64,000 nt of DNA from Bin22 sp965207275. Its GTDB lineage: Bacteria > Chloroflexota > Dehalococcoidia > Lucifugimonadales > UBA3495. The DNA lies in contig CBDBMH010000002.1 in NCBI GenBank assembly GCA_965207275.1, positions 558,001 to 622,000 on the forward strand, read 5' to 3'. Each line of letters starts with the position of its first letter. Position 1 is the stretch's first letter. Of this stretch, positions 51,913 to 61,446 are shown piece by piece. Below the pieces are notes generated by a model. It was not told the origin of the DNA, made no database searches, and worked only from the letters and a program-made list of their open reading frames with translations. The translations under genes and the position numbers were made by a program.

Positions 51913-52899
51913 TCAGCCCGTGGCTCGAAGTTGAGGCGCGGACATCACTTCCGGATTGATAACCCTAACGGGTTCGCCGGCGGCATAGGCCCGAATGTCC
52001 TCTATGGCGCCCGCATAGAAAGCACGGTAGCCCTCCTCAGTCACATATCCCAGGTGAGGGGCGATGATGGTATTGTCCAGCTTCAGGAAGGGGTGGTCCG
52101 TGGGCAGGGGTTCCACGTCGAAGGTGTCCAGGGCCGCCCCGGCAATCGCCCTGCGCTCCAGGGCATTCACCAGCGCCGCCTCGTCTACGATGGGACCACG
52201 GGAGATATTGACCAGGTAGGCGGTGGTTTTCATCAAGCCGATTTCTCTCTCGCCCACCAGCCCCCGGGTGCGGTCGCTGAGGCGCAGGTGCACCGAGGCA
52301 ATGTCCGCCTCGCGAAAGAGGGTGTCCTTGTCTACCAGCGTGGCCTGGCACTCCGCCGCCCTTTCAGGGGTAAGGTTCTGGCTCCAGGCAATGACCTTCA
52401 TCTGAAAGGCGTTGCCCACTCTGGCCATGAGGCCGCCAATGTGGCCCAAGCCGATGAGCCCCAGGGTCTTGTCCTTCAGGCCAACGCCGAGGGTTGTCTG
52501 CCAGAGGCCTTCCCGGGTCAGGCGGTCCTCCTGGGGTATCTTCCGCAGCATTCCGATAATCAGGCCCCAGGTGAGTTCGGTGGGTCCCTCGCCGGCGCCG
52601 CCCGTGCCGCAGACAACAATGCCCAGATCGGTGGCGGCCTCCACGTCAAAGGAGGCGTTGCGGCCACCGGTAGTAATGAGCAGGCGCAGGTCCGGCAGTC
52701 GGGTCAGAACCGCGCGGGGGAAGGCGGTGCGTTCCCGCATCCCGATAACGGCATCGAACCCCTGCAGTCTCGCCACGAGAGCGTCTTCGTCGGCCAGGTG
52801 GTCGCGATACACAACCGGTTCCCAGCCTTCGGGGAGAGCGGACCAGTCGGCCATTTGCAAGGCAACGTCCTGGTAATCGTCCAATACTGCTACTTTCAA
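51913..52899 (-). CDS. D-2-hydroxyacid dehydrogenase
   Basis: 328 residues. NAD motif GLIGLGHIGGLMA near 145-157, catalytic Arg in VHLRLSDRT, Glu in LDTFDVEPLP and His in IIAPHLGY. The N-terminal part is short relative to SerA and lacks an ACT domain. Start is TTG 52899, with GAGGAG upstream. Follows the LLM gene (53968) on the same strand, 19 nt apart, likely cotranscribed. Oxidises or reduces a 2-hydroxy acid. Confidence 0.92.
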   Translation of the reverse strand: MKVAVLDDYQDVALQMADWSALPEGWEPVVYRDHLADEDALVARLQGFDAVIGMRERTAFPRAVLTRLPDLRLLITTGGRNASFDVEAATDLGIVVCGTGGAGEGPTELTWGLIIGMLRKIPQEDRLTREGLWQTTLGVGLKDKTLGLIGLGHIGGLMARVGNAFQMKVIAWSQNLTPERAAECQATLVDKDTLFREADIASVHLRLSDRTRGLVGEREIGLMKTTAYLVNISRGPIVDEAALVNALERRAIAGAALDTFDVEPLPTDHPFLKLDNTIIAPHLGYVTEEGYRAFYAGAIEDIRAYAAGEPVRVINPEVMSAPQLRATG

Positions 52900-52918
52900 G
52901 GGGGAATGCTCCTCTGGG

Positions 52919-53968
52919 CTATTTGAAGTGGGGCGCGACGTCTTTGGCCAGGATTTCCATGCTGCGCATCACCCGGTCGGGAGGTATCAGTCCCCCCGGG
53001 TTCAGCTCCGCGATTACGCTCTTTAGGCCCAGGTCCTCCCGTAAGAGGGAAAGGCGGTCGACCAGGCCTTCTGCAGAACCGAAGGCAACCTTGGTTTCCA
53101 GCATCCTGTCAAAAGTCATGCCGGCCAGGCGGTCACCCCGACCCTGCCGCAGTTCGGTGGCCTCGGTGCCGGCCCGGCCGGCCGAATCGCGGTACAGGGA
53201 ACTCATCCGGCTGAAGTAGGCATGGATGCTCTCGGCGGGTTCATCCAGGGCAGCCTGTTCCGTCTCTCCGGCATATATAGGAATGCGAAGGGAAACGTCT
53301 CCATCTCCGGAGTGGCCGGCCTGCTGCCAGGCATTCCGGTATTTCTCCAGATTAACGCGCAGGTCATCGACATCCATGCCCCGCAGCCCCACGAAAATGG
53401 GCATGCCCTGCTGGCCCATGCGGGGAAAGGTCTCCTCGGTGGTGGCGGCCACGCGCAGGGGAGGGTGAGGCTGGGTATAGGGAGTTGGGGAGATGTGGGC
53501 GCTCTCTATCTGGAAGTATTCGCCGTGGTAGGAGAATGATTTGCCCTTCCAGGCTTCCAGGATGATTTCGAGGGCCTCCTCAAAGCGGCCCCGGCTTTCC
53601 TCGTAGGGAATACCGTAAACGTCGTAGGCGCGGGGAAATGCGCTGCGGCCGATTCCGAAGTCGAAACGGCCCTCGGCAACCTGGTCCACGGTGGCCATTT
53701 CCTCGGCGATTCGCAGGGGGTTGCCCAGGGGCAGGACCGACACGGCTGTGCCTACCCGCAGGCGCTCGGTGCGGGTGGCGATGGAACCGGCAATAACGGC
53801 CGGGGAAGAAAGAACGGTGCGGGCGGGCGCGAAGTGGACTTCGGCCAGCCAGGCCTCGTCGATGCCCCATTCCTCGGCGGCGTCTACAAGGGCAAATCCT
53901 TCCTTGAAGGCGTCAACCTGGGTATCGCCCTCCCGTCGCTCAAACTGCATGAAAATGCCGAAGTCCAT
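52919..53968 (-). CDS. LLM-class flavin-dependent oxidoreductase
   Basis: 349 residues: MDFGIFMQFERREGD, ALVDAAEEWGIDEAWLAEVHFAPAR near 28-52, RLRVGTAVSVLPLGNPLRIAEEMATVDQVAEGRFDFGIGRS, and a C-terminal LREDLGLKSVIAELNPGG. Luciferase-like two-component type. GGGAGG precedes the ATG. In an operon-like order with the D-2-hydroxyacid dehydrogenase. Substrate unknown. Confidence 0.9.
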   Translation of the reverse strand: MDFGIFMQFERREGDTQVDAFKEGFALVDAAEEWGIDEAWLAEVHFAPARTVLSSPAVIAGSIATRTERLRVGTAVSVLPLGNPLRIAEEMATVDQVAEGRFDFGIGRSAFPRAYDVYGIPYEESRGRFEEALEIILEAWKGKSFSYHGEYFQIESAHISPTPYTQPHPPLRVAATTEETFPRMGQQGMPIFVGLRGMDVDDLRVNLEKYRNAWQQAGHSGDGDVSLRIPIYAGETEQAALDEPAESIHAYFSRMSSLYRDSAGRAGTEATELRQGRGDRLAGMTFDRMLETKVAFGSAEGLVDRLSLLREDLGLKSVIAELNPGGLIPPDRVMRSMEILAKDVAPHFK

Positions 53969-54171
53969 GGTTCCTCCCGTTGCCGCTCCCTTCCAGCTGG
54001 GGACGGCCCTGAAACCCCTAATTCATCAGGGACTGGCAACATCAATGAAGCCCGCTTCGATTCATGGCCAGGGGGTCTGAACAGTGCGCTAAAGTTAACC
54101 ACAGGGCCAACTTGGGGTCAAGGAGACCGGAAAAGGTCGACAGCAAGGGTTGGGTTGCGAACAAAGAGAGA

Positions 54172-54201
54172 GGGGCCACCCAGTGATATCTGGGTGACCC
54201 C
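54172..54201 (-). terminator. Intrinsic terminator of the binding lipoprotein gene
   Basis: 12-bp stem GGGGCCACCCAG/CTGGGTGACCCC with one G-U wobble, loop TGATAT. The minus strand then reads TCTCTCTTTGTT. Confidence 0.75.
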
Positions 54202-54228
54202 GATGACTCAGGAAGAGTGGGGAACGAC

Positions 54229-56235
54229 TTATTCTCCGCCGGGTACGCCTTGGGTCTGACCCGAGAAGCCGGAATCGTTGTAGTGGTTCGGATCAATCCA
54301 CATGTGGGCCCACCGGAGGTGGCTGGAGGTGGGACCGGGGAAGTGGACGTAGCCACGAACCTCAGGCCAGAAGGCAACCCCTTCCTGTTCCCAGAAGGAG
54401 GGGAAGTTCCAGTAGAGTTCCATGAGCTCCACCTGGATTTCCTGGCCCAGCTTCTTCCGGTCCTCGAAAGCGGTGAGCCCGCCCAGTTCCTCAAACTTTG
54501 CCTCTACCGAGGCATTGCAATCGGTGCCTGGAGTCTGGAAGTTGTACAGGCTCGCGCACCGGTGGTTGTGGCCGAGGCCCAGGAAGGGATCGTCCACACC
54601 GGCCACGCCGCCGGTGGAGGCCATGAAGTCGCCCCAGTCGCCGGCCTGCCTGGATTTCCGGTAGGCGATAGTCTCAATGACATCAAAGTCGGTCTTGATG
54701 CCCAGCAGCCGCAGCTGTTCCTGCATGTAGGTGGCGCGGTTGACCCGCTGGTTGTCGCTTTCCACCGTCAGCACGTAGGTCTTGTCAAAGTCAAAGCCCT
54801 CTTCCTTCATGATCTGGATGGCTGCGGCCCGTTGGGCCTCCATGTCGGCCGGTGGGCACCAGCCGGGAATGCTGCAGGCCATTTCTTCCGTTACCGCCCA
54901 GGGGCTGCCGGGAGGCATCAGGCCCAGTCCGGTGGAACCATAACCCTGGAGAGTCACCTTGATGCCGGTCACCTTGTCGAATCCCATGGCGACGGCCTGG
55001 CGAATCCGGACGTTGTCGAAGGGGGCATTGCGGGTGTTGATCCACAGGTTCTCGCTGGAACGGGTAGCCCGAATAACGGTCTGGATCTGGTCGTGCTTCA
55101 CGTACTGGTCGTACTGGCCGAAGTTGCGGATCCAGTGCCAGTCGGTCTGGTGAGCCAGCATGGCAGCCTGCTGAGCGGACTCGTCCAGGATGCCGAAGAT
55201 GGTCAAGTTGTAGATGTAGGGCAGGCCCTCAACGTGATAGTTCGGGTTACGTGTGAAGTGCTGCTCGTCTACACCAACCTGCTGGCCCTCGTCCCAGGTA
55301 AACGGCCCGGTTCCCACTGTCACATCCTGGAACATGGCTTCTTCGCCGCCTTCAAGGAACCAGGCCTTATTGAAGATCATGGCAGCGGGGTTGCCGAAGC
55401 TCAGGAGGGGCACCGCGGAGGGATTGTTGAACCGGAACTTCAAGGCCGATTCATCCACACACTGCATTTGGCTCAGGTCAACGTCGGATAGCCGGTTCTT
55501 CATGTAGGAACCGGTTATGCCTTCCTCCGTGATCATGATTTCGTAGCTGTATCGGGCGTCCTCACAGGTCATGGGCTCGCCGTTGTGCCACATCACGTTG
55601 TCTTTGAGGAAGAAGGTCACTCCCTGAAGGTCGTCATCTACCGTCCAGCCGTAGGCCAGCCCGGGGATGAAAGGGGCGCCAGGATCATAGGGGTCGTTCT
55701 GGATCAAGGTGTCGTGAGTAGGTACCCGATACCGGATGGTAGTGCCACTACGAGCGCCCCAAACGTTGGCGTGCTCCAGGGGGTCTTCATAGTTGATGCG
55801 CAGGGTTCCCCCGTAAACCGGTTCGCCATAGAAGGCCGTGGGAGGGTTCCAGTAAGAGGCGAAGGAAGGAGCTTCCCTGGGCCCCATAGCCGACTCGGAC
55901 ACCGGCGCCAAGGCAGCCTGGGCAACAGTGGTAGGGGTGGGGACCGCCTGCGCCGCAGCGGGTTGTGCCGCTGGCGCTGCCGGGGCTGCCGCAGAACCTC
56001 CCGAACCCGAAGCAGGAGCGGCCTGCTGTTGCTGTGCCGCAGGTTGCGAGGGGGCTGAAGGGGCCGCCGGCTGGGCCGGCGCCGCTTGCTGCTGGCTGGC
56101 GGCAGGGGCGGCGGGCTGCTGGGCGGGCTGCTCTTCGACTTCAGTCGCCGTGCCACAGGCCACGACAAACATCATGCTGACAATAGCGCCTGACAGGAAA
56201 AGGCGCCACAGTTTCCACTTCCTGTAATTGCTCAT
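54229..56235 (-). CDS. ABC transporter substrate-binding lipoprotein (oligopeptide type, SBP_bac_5)
   Basis: About 668 residues. The N-terminal signal ends in a lipobox (MMFVVACG, Cys near 27), then a low-complexity Ala/Pro/Gln linker to about residue 115 and an SBP_bac_5 domain: YGGTLRINYEDPLEHANVWGARSG, LAYGWTVDDDLQGVTFFLKDNVMWHNGEPMTCEDARYSYE, VGTGPFTWDEGQQVGV and NTRNAPFDNVRIRQAVAMGFDK. Captures peptides or similar solutes outside the membrane. GGGAGG precedes tandem ATGs. No permease or ATPase genes adjoin it, so it is an orphan receptor. Long leader from the promoter at 56597. Confidence 0.9.
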   Translation of the reverse strand: MSNYRKWKLWRLFLSGAIVSMMFVVACGTATEVEEQPAQQPAAPAASQQQAAPAQPAAPSAPSQPAAQQQQAAPASGSGGSAAAPAAPAAQPAAAQAVPTPTTVAQAALAPVSESAMGPREAPSFASYWNPPTAFYGEPVYGGTLRINYEDPLEHANVWGARSGTTIRYRVPTHDTLIQNDPYDPGAPFIPGLAYGWTVDDDLQGVTFFLKDNVMWHNGEPMTCEDARYSYEIMITEEGITGSYMKNRLSDVDLSQMQCVDESALKFRFNNPSAVPLLSFGNPAAMIFNKAWFLEGGEEAMFQDVTVGTGPFTWDEGQQVGVDEQHFTRNPNYHVEGLPYIYNLTIFGILDESAQQAAMLAHQTDWHWIRNFGQYDQYVKHDQIQTVIRATRSSENLWINTRNAPFDNVRIRQAVAMGFDKVTGIKVTLQGYGSTGLGLMPPGSPWAVTEEMACSIPGWCPPADMEAQRAAAIQIMKEEGFDFDKTYVLTVESDNQRVNRATYMQEQLRLLGIKTDFDVIETIAYRKSRQAGDWGDFMASTGGVAGVDDPFLGLGHNHRCASLYNFQTPGTDCNASVEAKFEELGGLTAFEDRKKLGQEIQVELMELYWNFPSFWEQEGVAFWPEVRGYVHFPGPTSSHLRWAHMWIDPNHYNDSGFSGQTQGVPGGE

Positions 56236-56238
56236 CAT

Positions 56239-56957
56239 TAATCCTCCCTAATGGTCGTTCCCTGGTTGCTTGGGTCCTGGTTCCATTGGCAAGAGGCCTG
56301 ATAGATGTGAGCGTAATGAAGGGTCGCCTATCACATCTGTGTCATTTATGCCGCCGTTTCAAGGGGCAACAGGAACTAATCAAAACCAACGCTTAACGAT
56401 GCATTGCCTGCCTATGCTTCCCTTACCCGGCAGGTTACCGACAAAAACTTATTCACCTCCTTTGTTCAGATTGGTTAACGTAGTGATTGGTGGAGTTGTG
56501 TCCGGATTCAGGCGGGACACGAAGCTTTGCCATCGGAGATTTAAGAGGTTGAGCGCCTTGACAATAAAAACCCGATGCATACGCAAGGTTCCGCAGAGTA
56601 TATTGGCCGTTTTGTCTGGATGTCAACTAAGTTATAAATTTCACAAACGGTTTTCGTAAGAGAAAATATATGCCGTGGGCCCTTTCCCCAGTCGGCAAGA
56701 ACCCATGCCGCAGCCGAACGGCGGGCCACTATGAATCTGCCGTTGGAAGTTGGCGGCAAGCGCCTAATAGTGGTTGAAAGGGCCTGAGAAGAGGGTCTCG
56801 TGTTGGGTTCGGTATGACGTCAAGGGCGCATTTTGGATGGGCCGACGACCTGGAGCGGAGGGAGGAGTGTCAATAGCGCGCAGGGTCTTTCACGGAAAGA
56901 CCGGTTGCGGGCGAAACAGGTACTTGTTTGCCGTCCGGATGGGACGGGGGAGAGTTC
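56239..56957. other. Long intergenic region (719 bp) with AT-rich part
   Basis: No credible gene. It contains the minus-strand promoter at 56597-56626 and a leader of roughly 350 nt toward the lipoprotein. The leader has AGATGTGA (56303-56310) and TCACATCT (56331-56338), an 8-bp inverted repeat with a 20-nt loop. Confidence 0.6.
56597..56626 (-). promoter_or_regulatory. Sigma70 promoter reading toward the lipoprotein
   Basis: Minus strand TTGACA (56621-56626), 18-bp spacer, TATACT (56597-56602). The start point is about 350 nt from the ATG. Confidence 0.65.
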
Positions 56958-58955
56958 CTACCCGGCCAGTGTCCTCTGCTCCGCAGCCAGTATGCGCCGC
57001 AGTTCGTAGATTTCGTCCCGGACCTGGGCCGCCTTTTCGAACTCGAGGTTGCGGGCTGCGTCCTTCATCTGCACCTCCAGGTCCTTGATGACTCGGAACA
57101 TATCCTCGCGCGACATTTCCTGACGTATGACCCGGTAGCTGGCGCGATTCTCTCCGATGCCCTTGATGGTCTCGGTGATGTCGTGGACGGCCTTCTGAAT
57201 GCTTTGCGGCTCTATGCCGCTCTCGCGGTTATGAATGTCTTGGAGGCTGCGACGTCGGTTAGTCTCGTCAATTGCGAACTTCATGGAGTCGGTGACCCGG
57301 TCGGCGTACATGATGACGTGGCCCTCTGCGTGCCGGGCGGCGCGGCCGATGGTCTGGATGAGGGACGTGGTGGAACGGAGGTACCCTTCCTTGTCTGCGT
57401 CGAGAATGGCCACCAGGCTCACTTCGGGAAGGTCCAGGCCTTCCCGCAGCAGGTTGATCCCAACCACCACATCGTACACGCCCAGCCGCAGGTCGCGCAG
57501 GATTTCCACCCGTTCCAGGGTGTGTATGTCGGAGTGCAGGTAGTGGTTGCGGACGCCCATTTCCGACAGGAAGTCGGCCAGTTCTTCGGCCATTCGCTTG
57601 GTCAGCGTGGTTACCAGGCACCGCTGCCGCTGGTCCACGCGCAGCTTGATCTGCTGCAACAGGTCGTCAATCTGTCCTGCCGAGGGTTTCACCTCGATGG
57701 TGGGATCAAGCAAGCCGGTGGGACGAATAACCTGCTCCACAATGGTCGTGCTGTGCTCCATTTCGTAGGGGCCCGGGGTGGCGGAAACGAAAATAACCTG
57801 GTTTACGTGGCGTTCGAACTCCCCGAAGTTCAGGGGCCGGTTGTCCAGGGCCGAAGGCAGCCGGAAGCCGAAATCAACCAGGGTCTGCTTGCGGGAGATG
57901 TCGCCGTGGTACATACCCCGCACCTGGGGCAGGGTCATGTGGGACTCGTCCACCAACAGGAGATAGTCCTCCGGGAAGTAGTCCAGCAAGGTGTGGGGCG
58001 GTGTTCCCGGCCCCCGGCGGGACAGGTGTCGGGCGTAGTTCTCCACGCCGGCGCAGAATCCCGTCTCCTGCAACATCTCGAGGTCGTAGTGGGTTCGGCT
58101 TTCCAGTCGGGCCGCCTCCAGCACCTTTTCCTGGCGCTTTAATTCGGCCAGCCGCTCTTCCAGCTCAATCCGGATGTCGGCACAGGCCAGGGCCAGTTTT
58201 TCTTTGCTGGTAACAAAGTGCTTGGCCGGGTAAATGGCGGTTTCCTGCTGCTGGCCCAGCACCTCGCCGGTCAGGGGGTCAAGGGTAACGATTCGCTCCA
58301 CCTCGTCGCCGAAGAACTGGATTCGGGTGGCGACCTCCTCGTAGGCCGGAACCAGTTCAAGCACGTCGCCGCGGACCCGGAACTTGCCGCGGGACAGTTC
58401 CATGTCATTGCGCTCGTACTGCATTTCGATTAACTGGCGCAGCAGCCGAGTCCGTTCCCTGATCTCGCCAACCCTCACCTGGGCCACCAGGTTGAAATAG
58501 TCCTGGGGGTCGCCCAGGCCGTAGATGCAGGATACGGATGCTACGATCAGCACGTCCCTTCGGGTCAGGAGGGATGTGGTGGCTGAGAGGCGGAGTTTGT
58601 CCAGTTCCTCGTTGACGCTGGCGTCCTTTTCGACGTAGGTATCGGTGCGGGGAACGTAGGCCTCTGGCTGGTAGTAATCGTAGTAGGAGACGAAGTATTC
58701 CACCGCGTTGTTGGGGAAGAACTCCTTGAACTCGGTGGCTAACTGGGCGGCCAGGGTCTTGTTGTGGGCGATGACCAGGGTGGGTCGCTGCACTTCCCGG
58801 ATGATGTTGGCCATGGTGAAGGTCTTGCCGCTGCCGGTGACGCCCAGCAGCGTCTGGTGTACCAGTCCCTCCCTCACGCCATCGGCCAGGCGTTCCACAG
58901 CCCCAGGCTGGTCGCCGGTCATCTGGAAGTCGGAAGCCAGTTGAAAATCAGGCAT
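56958..58955 (-). CDS. uvrB: Excinuclease ABC subunit B
   Basis: 665 residues, the standard size. Damage-verification helicase of nucleotide excision repair, handed DNA by UvrA and recruiting UvrC. Walker A GVTGSGKTFTMANII near 38-52, the beta-hairpin YYDYYQPEAYVPRTDTYVEKDASVNEELDKLRLSAT, the DEAD-like DESH in LLLVDESHMTLPQVRGM, helicase motifs VGINLLREGLDLPEVSLVAILDADKEG, and the C-terminal UVR motif NLEFEKAAQVRDEIYELR. Weak ribosome binding site. Near the ruv genes, suggesting a repair cluster. Confidence 0.97.
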   Translation of the reverse strand: MPDFQLASDFQMTGDQPGAVERLADGVREGLVHQTLLGVTGSGKTFTMANIIREVQRPTLVIAHNKTLAAQLATEFKEFFPNNAVEYFVSYYDYYQPEAYVPRTDTYVEKDASVNEELDKLRLSATTSLLTRRDVLIVASVSCIYGLGDPQDYFNLVAQVRVGEIRERTRLLRQLIEMQYERNDMELSRGKFRVRGDVLELVPAYEEVATRIQFFGDEVERIVTLDPLTGEVLGQQQETAIYPAKHFVTSKEKLALACADIRIELEERLAELKRQEKVLEAARLESRTHYDLEMLQETGFCAGVENYARHLSRRGPGTPPHTLLDYFPEDYLLLVDESHMTLPQVRGMYHGDISRKQTLVDFGFRLPSALDNRPLNFGEFERHVNQVIFVSATPGPYEMEHSTTIVEQVIRPTGLLDPTIEVKPSAGQIDDLLQQIKLRVDQRQRCLVTTLTKRMAEELADFLSEMGVRNHYLHSDIHTLERVEILRDLRLGVYDVVVGINLLREGLDLPEVSLVAILDADKEGYLRSTTSLIQTIGRAARHAEGHVIMYADRVTDSMKFAIDETNRRRSLQDIHNRESGIEPQSIQKAVHDITETIKGIGENRASYRVIRQEMSREDMFRVIKDLEVQMKDAARNLEFEKAAQVRDEIYELRRILAAEQRTLAG

Positions 58956-59110
58956 GGTCTGCTAACCTATCTTGCTAGTGGGTACGGATATTCACGAGTG
59001 AATCCAGCCCCAAGTATAACGAAAATGGACTATATGCTGCCCTCGTTCAGGTTTTAATGCAAATAGGCGCAATATTCGCTGAGAAGCCACTAAGGTAGGG
59101 AACTGCCTTC

Positions 59111-59695
59111 TCACCACCCCCCAATCTGTTGCAGCGCCTGCCGCAGATAGTCCTCCACGGTCATATCGGGGGAACGTTCCAGGCTTGCCAGCGCGCGCCG
59201 GATTTCGGTCGTGGTATACCCCATGGACTGCAGGACTTCGATCAACTCGTTGTCGGTCGAATGAGTATCAGTCTCTCCCTCGGCCACTTCCACGCTGTCC
59301 ACCTTGCCCTTGAGTTCCAGGATGATGCGTTCGGCGGTCCGGCGGCCCACGCCCGAAACACCGCTGAGCCTGGCAGAGTCTCCCAGCGCGATGGCCTGCT
59401 GCAGGCCGGCGGCCCCCAGCCCGGAAAGCAGTGCCAGTCCCAGGCGAGGACCCACGCCCGAGACCCCCTGGGTTACCAGGAACAGGTCCAGGGCCGCCTG
59501 GCTGGTGAAGCCGTAAAGAATAGGGTGTTCGTCCCGAATTCTCAAGTGGGTGAACAGCCGGACCTGGCTGCCCACGGGGCCAAGGGTCAGAATTTCGGCG
59601 GCGGGAACCTGGATCTGGAAGGTGACACCGCTTACGGTCACCTGTACCCAGTCTTCACCGGTTGCCGCCAGTGCACCGTTAACACCCGCGATCAT
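59111..59695 (-). CDS. ruvA: Holliday junction DNA helicase RuvA
   Basis: 194 residues. Tetrameric junction-binding subunit that loads RuvB. The N-terminal OB domain (VNGALAATGEDWVQVTVSGVTFQIQVP), two helix-hairpin-helix motifs (TQGVSGVGPRLGLALLSGLG; LSGVSGVGRRTAERIILELKG) and the C-terminal domain III (ELIEVLQSMGYTTTEIRRAL) that binds RuvB. The longer frame to 59779 overlaps ruvC. ruvB is not in the window, although it usually follows. Confidence 0.95.
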   Translation of the reverse strand: MIAGVNGALAATGEDWVQVTVSGVTFQIQVPAAEILTLGPVGSQVRLFTHLRIRDEHPILYGFTSQAALDLFLVTQGVSGVGPRLGLALLSGLGAAGLQQAIALGDSARLSGVSGVGRRTAERIILELKGKVDSVEVAEGETDTHSTDNELIEVLQSMGYTTTEIRRALASLERSPDMTVEDYLRQALQQIGGW

Positions 59696-59709
59696 GGCCT
59701 GCCGGCGGA

Positions 59710-60231
59710 CTAGCGTTCCGAGCCGGGGACAATTTCCCGGGCCAGGGCCGACTGTTGGTTGGTCTGAATAAGGTGGCAAAGGCCCACGGAGAGCGCGTCG
59801 GCGGCATCAGACTCGGGCAGACTGTCCAGGCCAAGGGTGGCAGCCAAAGCCCGCTGCATCTGGTCCTTGGTGGCGGCGCCGTAGTCGGCCACGGCCCGCT
59901 TTACCTCGGCGGGACTGTAGCGATGGACGGGAATTCCAGCGCTGGCGGCGCCAATCAGGACTACGGCCTGGGCCTGTCCGACGGCAATAGCCGGGCCGAT
60001 GAACTGGCGTTCTCCCCGGCCAATGAAGGGTTCTTCGACGGCAACGGCGTCAGGTTGGAATATGCTGATCATGTTCCCGACGTGGGTGAATAGCTGGAAC
60101 AAACGCTCTGCAATATCGGTATATCTGGATAGCGTCACCACGCCATAGTCCACCACTTCCGTGCGGGGATCGCAGGTAAGAAACCCGTAACCCATTTTGA
60201 TAGTTCCAGGGTCTATCGCCAGAACTCTCAT
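59710..60231 (-). CDS. ruvC: Crossover junction endodeoxyribonuclease RuvC
   Basis: 173 residues. Resolves Holliday junctions. Catalytic acids: Asp in LAIDPGTIKMGYG, Glu in VAVEEPFIGRG, and the C-terminal SDAADALSVGLCHL with two Asp. ATG 60231 has GAGG 7 nt upstream. The ruvA start lies 14 nt after its stop, so the two are cotranscribed. Confidence 0.95.
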   Translation of the reverse strand: MRVLAIDPGTIKMGYGFLTCDPRTEVVDYGVVTLSRYTDIAERLFQLFTHVGNMISIFQPDAVAVEEPFIGRGERQFIGPAIAVGQAQAVVLIGAASAGIPVHRYSPAEVKRAVADYGAATKDQMQRALAATLGLDSLPESDAADALSVGLCHLIQTNQQSALAREIVPGSER

Positions 60232-60330
60232 GCCATGGCCTCAAATCACCATACGCAAAATGGAAGCGTTGTTGGAAACATGGCCAGCTTAAAGGAGCTT
60301 CTTCACCACCCGGAGTCTATGCGGCCAAAA

Positions 60331-61098
60331 TCAGGTGGCAGCCCCGTACTGCTCCAGTACCTCCGGCGGAAAGTCGGCGTTGGTATAGGCCTTCTGGATA
60401 TCCGCCAAATCTTCAAGCAGATCCAGCAGGCGCAGGGTCTGTTCCGCCGCCTTGTTGTCCAAGGCTATGGTGGCCTTGGGGACCAGGGAAATGTCCGATG
60501 ATGTGAAGTTGACCCCCTCCGCCTCGAGGGCTTTCTGCGCATCCTGGAGGATATCCGGTGCGGTGTGAATCTCGAGGATGCCGTCTTCGATCTTTACGTC
60601 CTCGGCCCCGGCGTCGATAGCCACCAGGCCAAGCTCTTCCGCCTTTTCCTCATCGTCCATTTCAATGGTGATCACACCCTTGGTATCGAAGTTCCAGGCA
60701 ACGCAACCGGACTCGCCCAGACTCCCGCCGCCCTTGTTAAAGGCGGAACGGACTTCGGCGGCGGTCCGGTTGCGGTTGTCGGTAACCGCCTGCAGGAGAA
60801 TGGCGCCGCCCCCAGGGCCGTAGCCTTCATAGGTAATCTCGGTCAGGCTCTCGGGACCCTCGCCACCTTCGCCGGTGCCCCGCTTGATGGCCCGCGATAT
60901 GCTGTCCATGGGCATGTTGCTGGACTTGGCCTTGTCGATGGCGAGCCGAAGCCGGAAGTTCATATCCGGGTCGCCACCACCGCCCTGGGATGTGGCCAGG
61001 GTAATGTCACGGGCCAGCTTGGTGAACAGGGCGCCTCGCTTGGCGTCGGCAGCCCCCTTGGCTCTCTTGATCGTTGACCATTTCGAATGTCCTGACAT
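60331..61098 (-). CDS. YebC/PmpR family translation or transcription factor
   Basis: 255 residues. Opens with MSGHSKWSTIKRAKGAADAKRGALFTKLARDITLATSQGGGGDPDMNFRLRLAIDKAKSSNMP, the invariant family start. The acidic middle and C-terminal domains (DFPPEVLEQYGAAT end) follow. YebC acts as a ribosome-associated relief factor for difficult proline stretches or as a DNA-binding regulator of ruvC-type loci; here ruvC follows 99 nt downstream. ATG 61098 has GGAG 9 nt upstream. Confidence 0.95.
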   Translation of the reverse strand: MSGHSKWSTIKRAKGAADAKRGALFTKLARDITLATSQGGGGDPDMNFRLRLAIDKAKSSNMPMDSISRAIKRGTGEGGEGPESLTEITYEGYGPGGGAILLQAVTDNRNRTAAEVRSAFNKGGGSLGESGCVAWNFDTKGVITIEMDDEEKAEELGLVAIDAGAEDVKIEDGILEIHTAPDILQDAQKALEAEGVNFTSSDISLVPKATIALDNKAAEQTLRLLDLLEDLADIQKAYTNADFPPEVLEQYGAAT

Positions 61099-61446
61099 AC
61101 CGTTCAACTCCTCTCCGCCAACTGCCGAGTATCTTCTCCCATGGGGGTGTTCCGGTTGGGTGGAAATCTCAAGGTATGCTCTCGATTTTAGCACTGGCCT
61201 ATGTCCCGGTCAAAACTGACCAGTCGAAGGCTCAGCTTTGTTGTTCAGATGCCCAGTGCGGTGAGGAGCAAGCTTCCAACCGGCCTAGGCAGGTCTGAGG
61301 GCAGCTTCTCCCTGGCAAAAACACCCGAAGCGACAGGGTGGGCGCGACCCTTGCGCCGAGTCGGCGAGGGCACTCCAGGACAGACCTCTAAGTCATTGAC
61401 TTGCGAGAGTGGGGAAGTGGTGTGGGACTACCGGTATGAGAGGTCG
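61099..61446. other. Intergenic region (348 bp) upstream of the YebC gene
   Basis: Contains the promoter at 61185-61213, a GGTCA-AAAC-TGACC hairpin (61208-61221) and a 13-bp AAGTCATTGACTT palindrome near 61390. No gene seen. Confidence 0.55.
61185..61213 (-). promoter_or_regulatory. Sigma70 promoter of the YebC gene
   Basis: Minus strand TTGACC (61208-61213), 17-bp spacer, TAAAAT (61185-61190), about 85 nt from ATG 61098. Confidence 0.6.

Noticed and set aside
54217..55491. A 424-codon plus-strand open frame over the lipoprotein gene
   Set aside because: It is the complementary shadow of the SBP_bac_5 gene, with low-complexity composition and no ribosome binding site.
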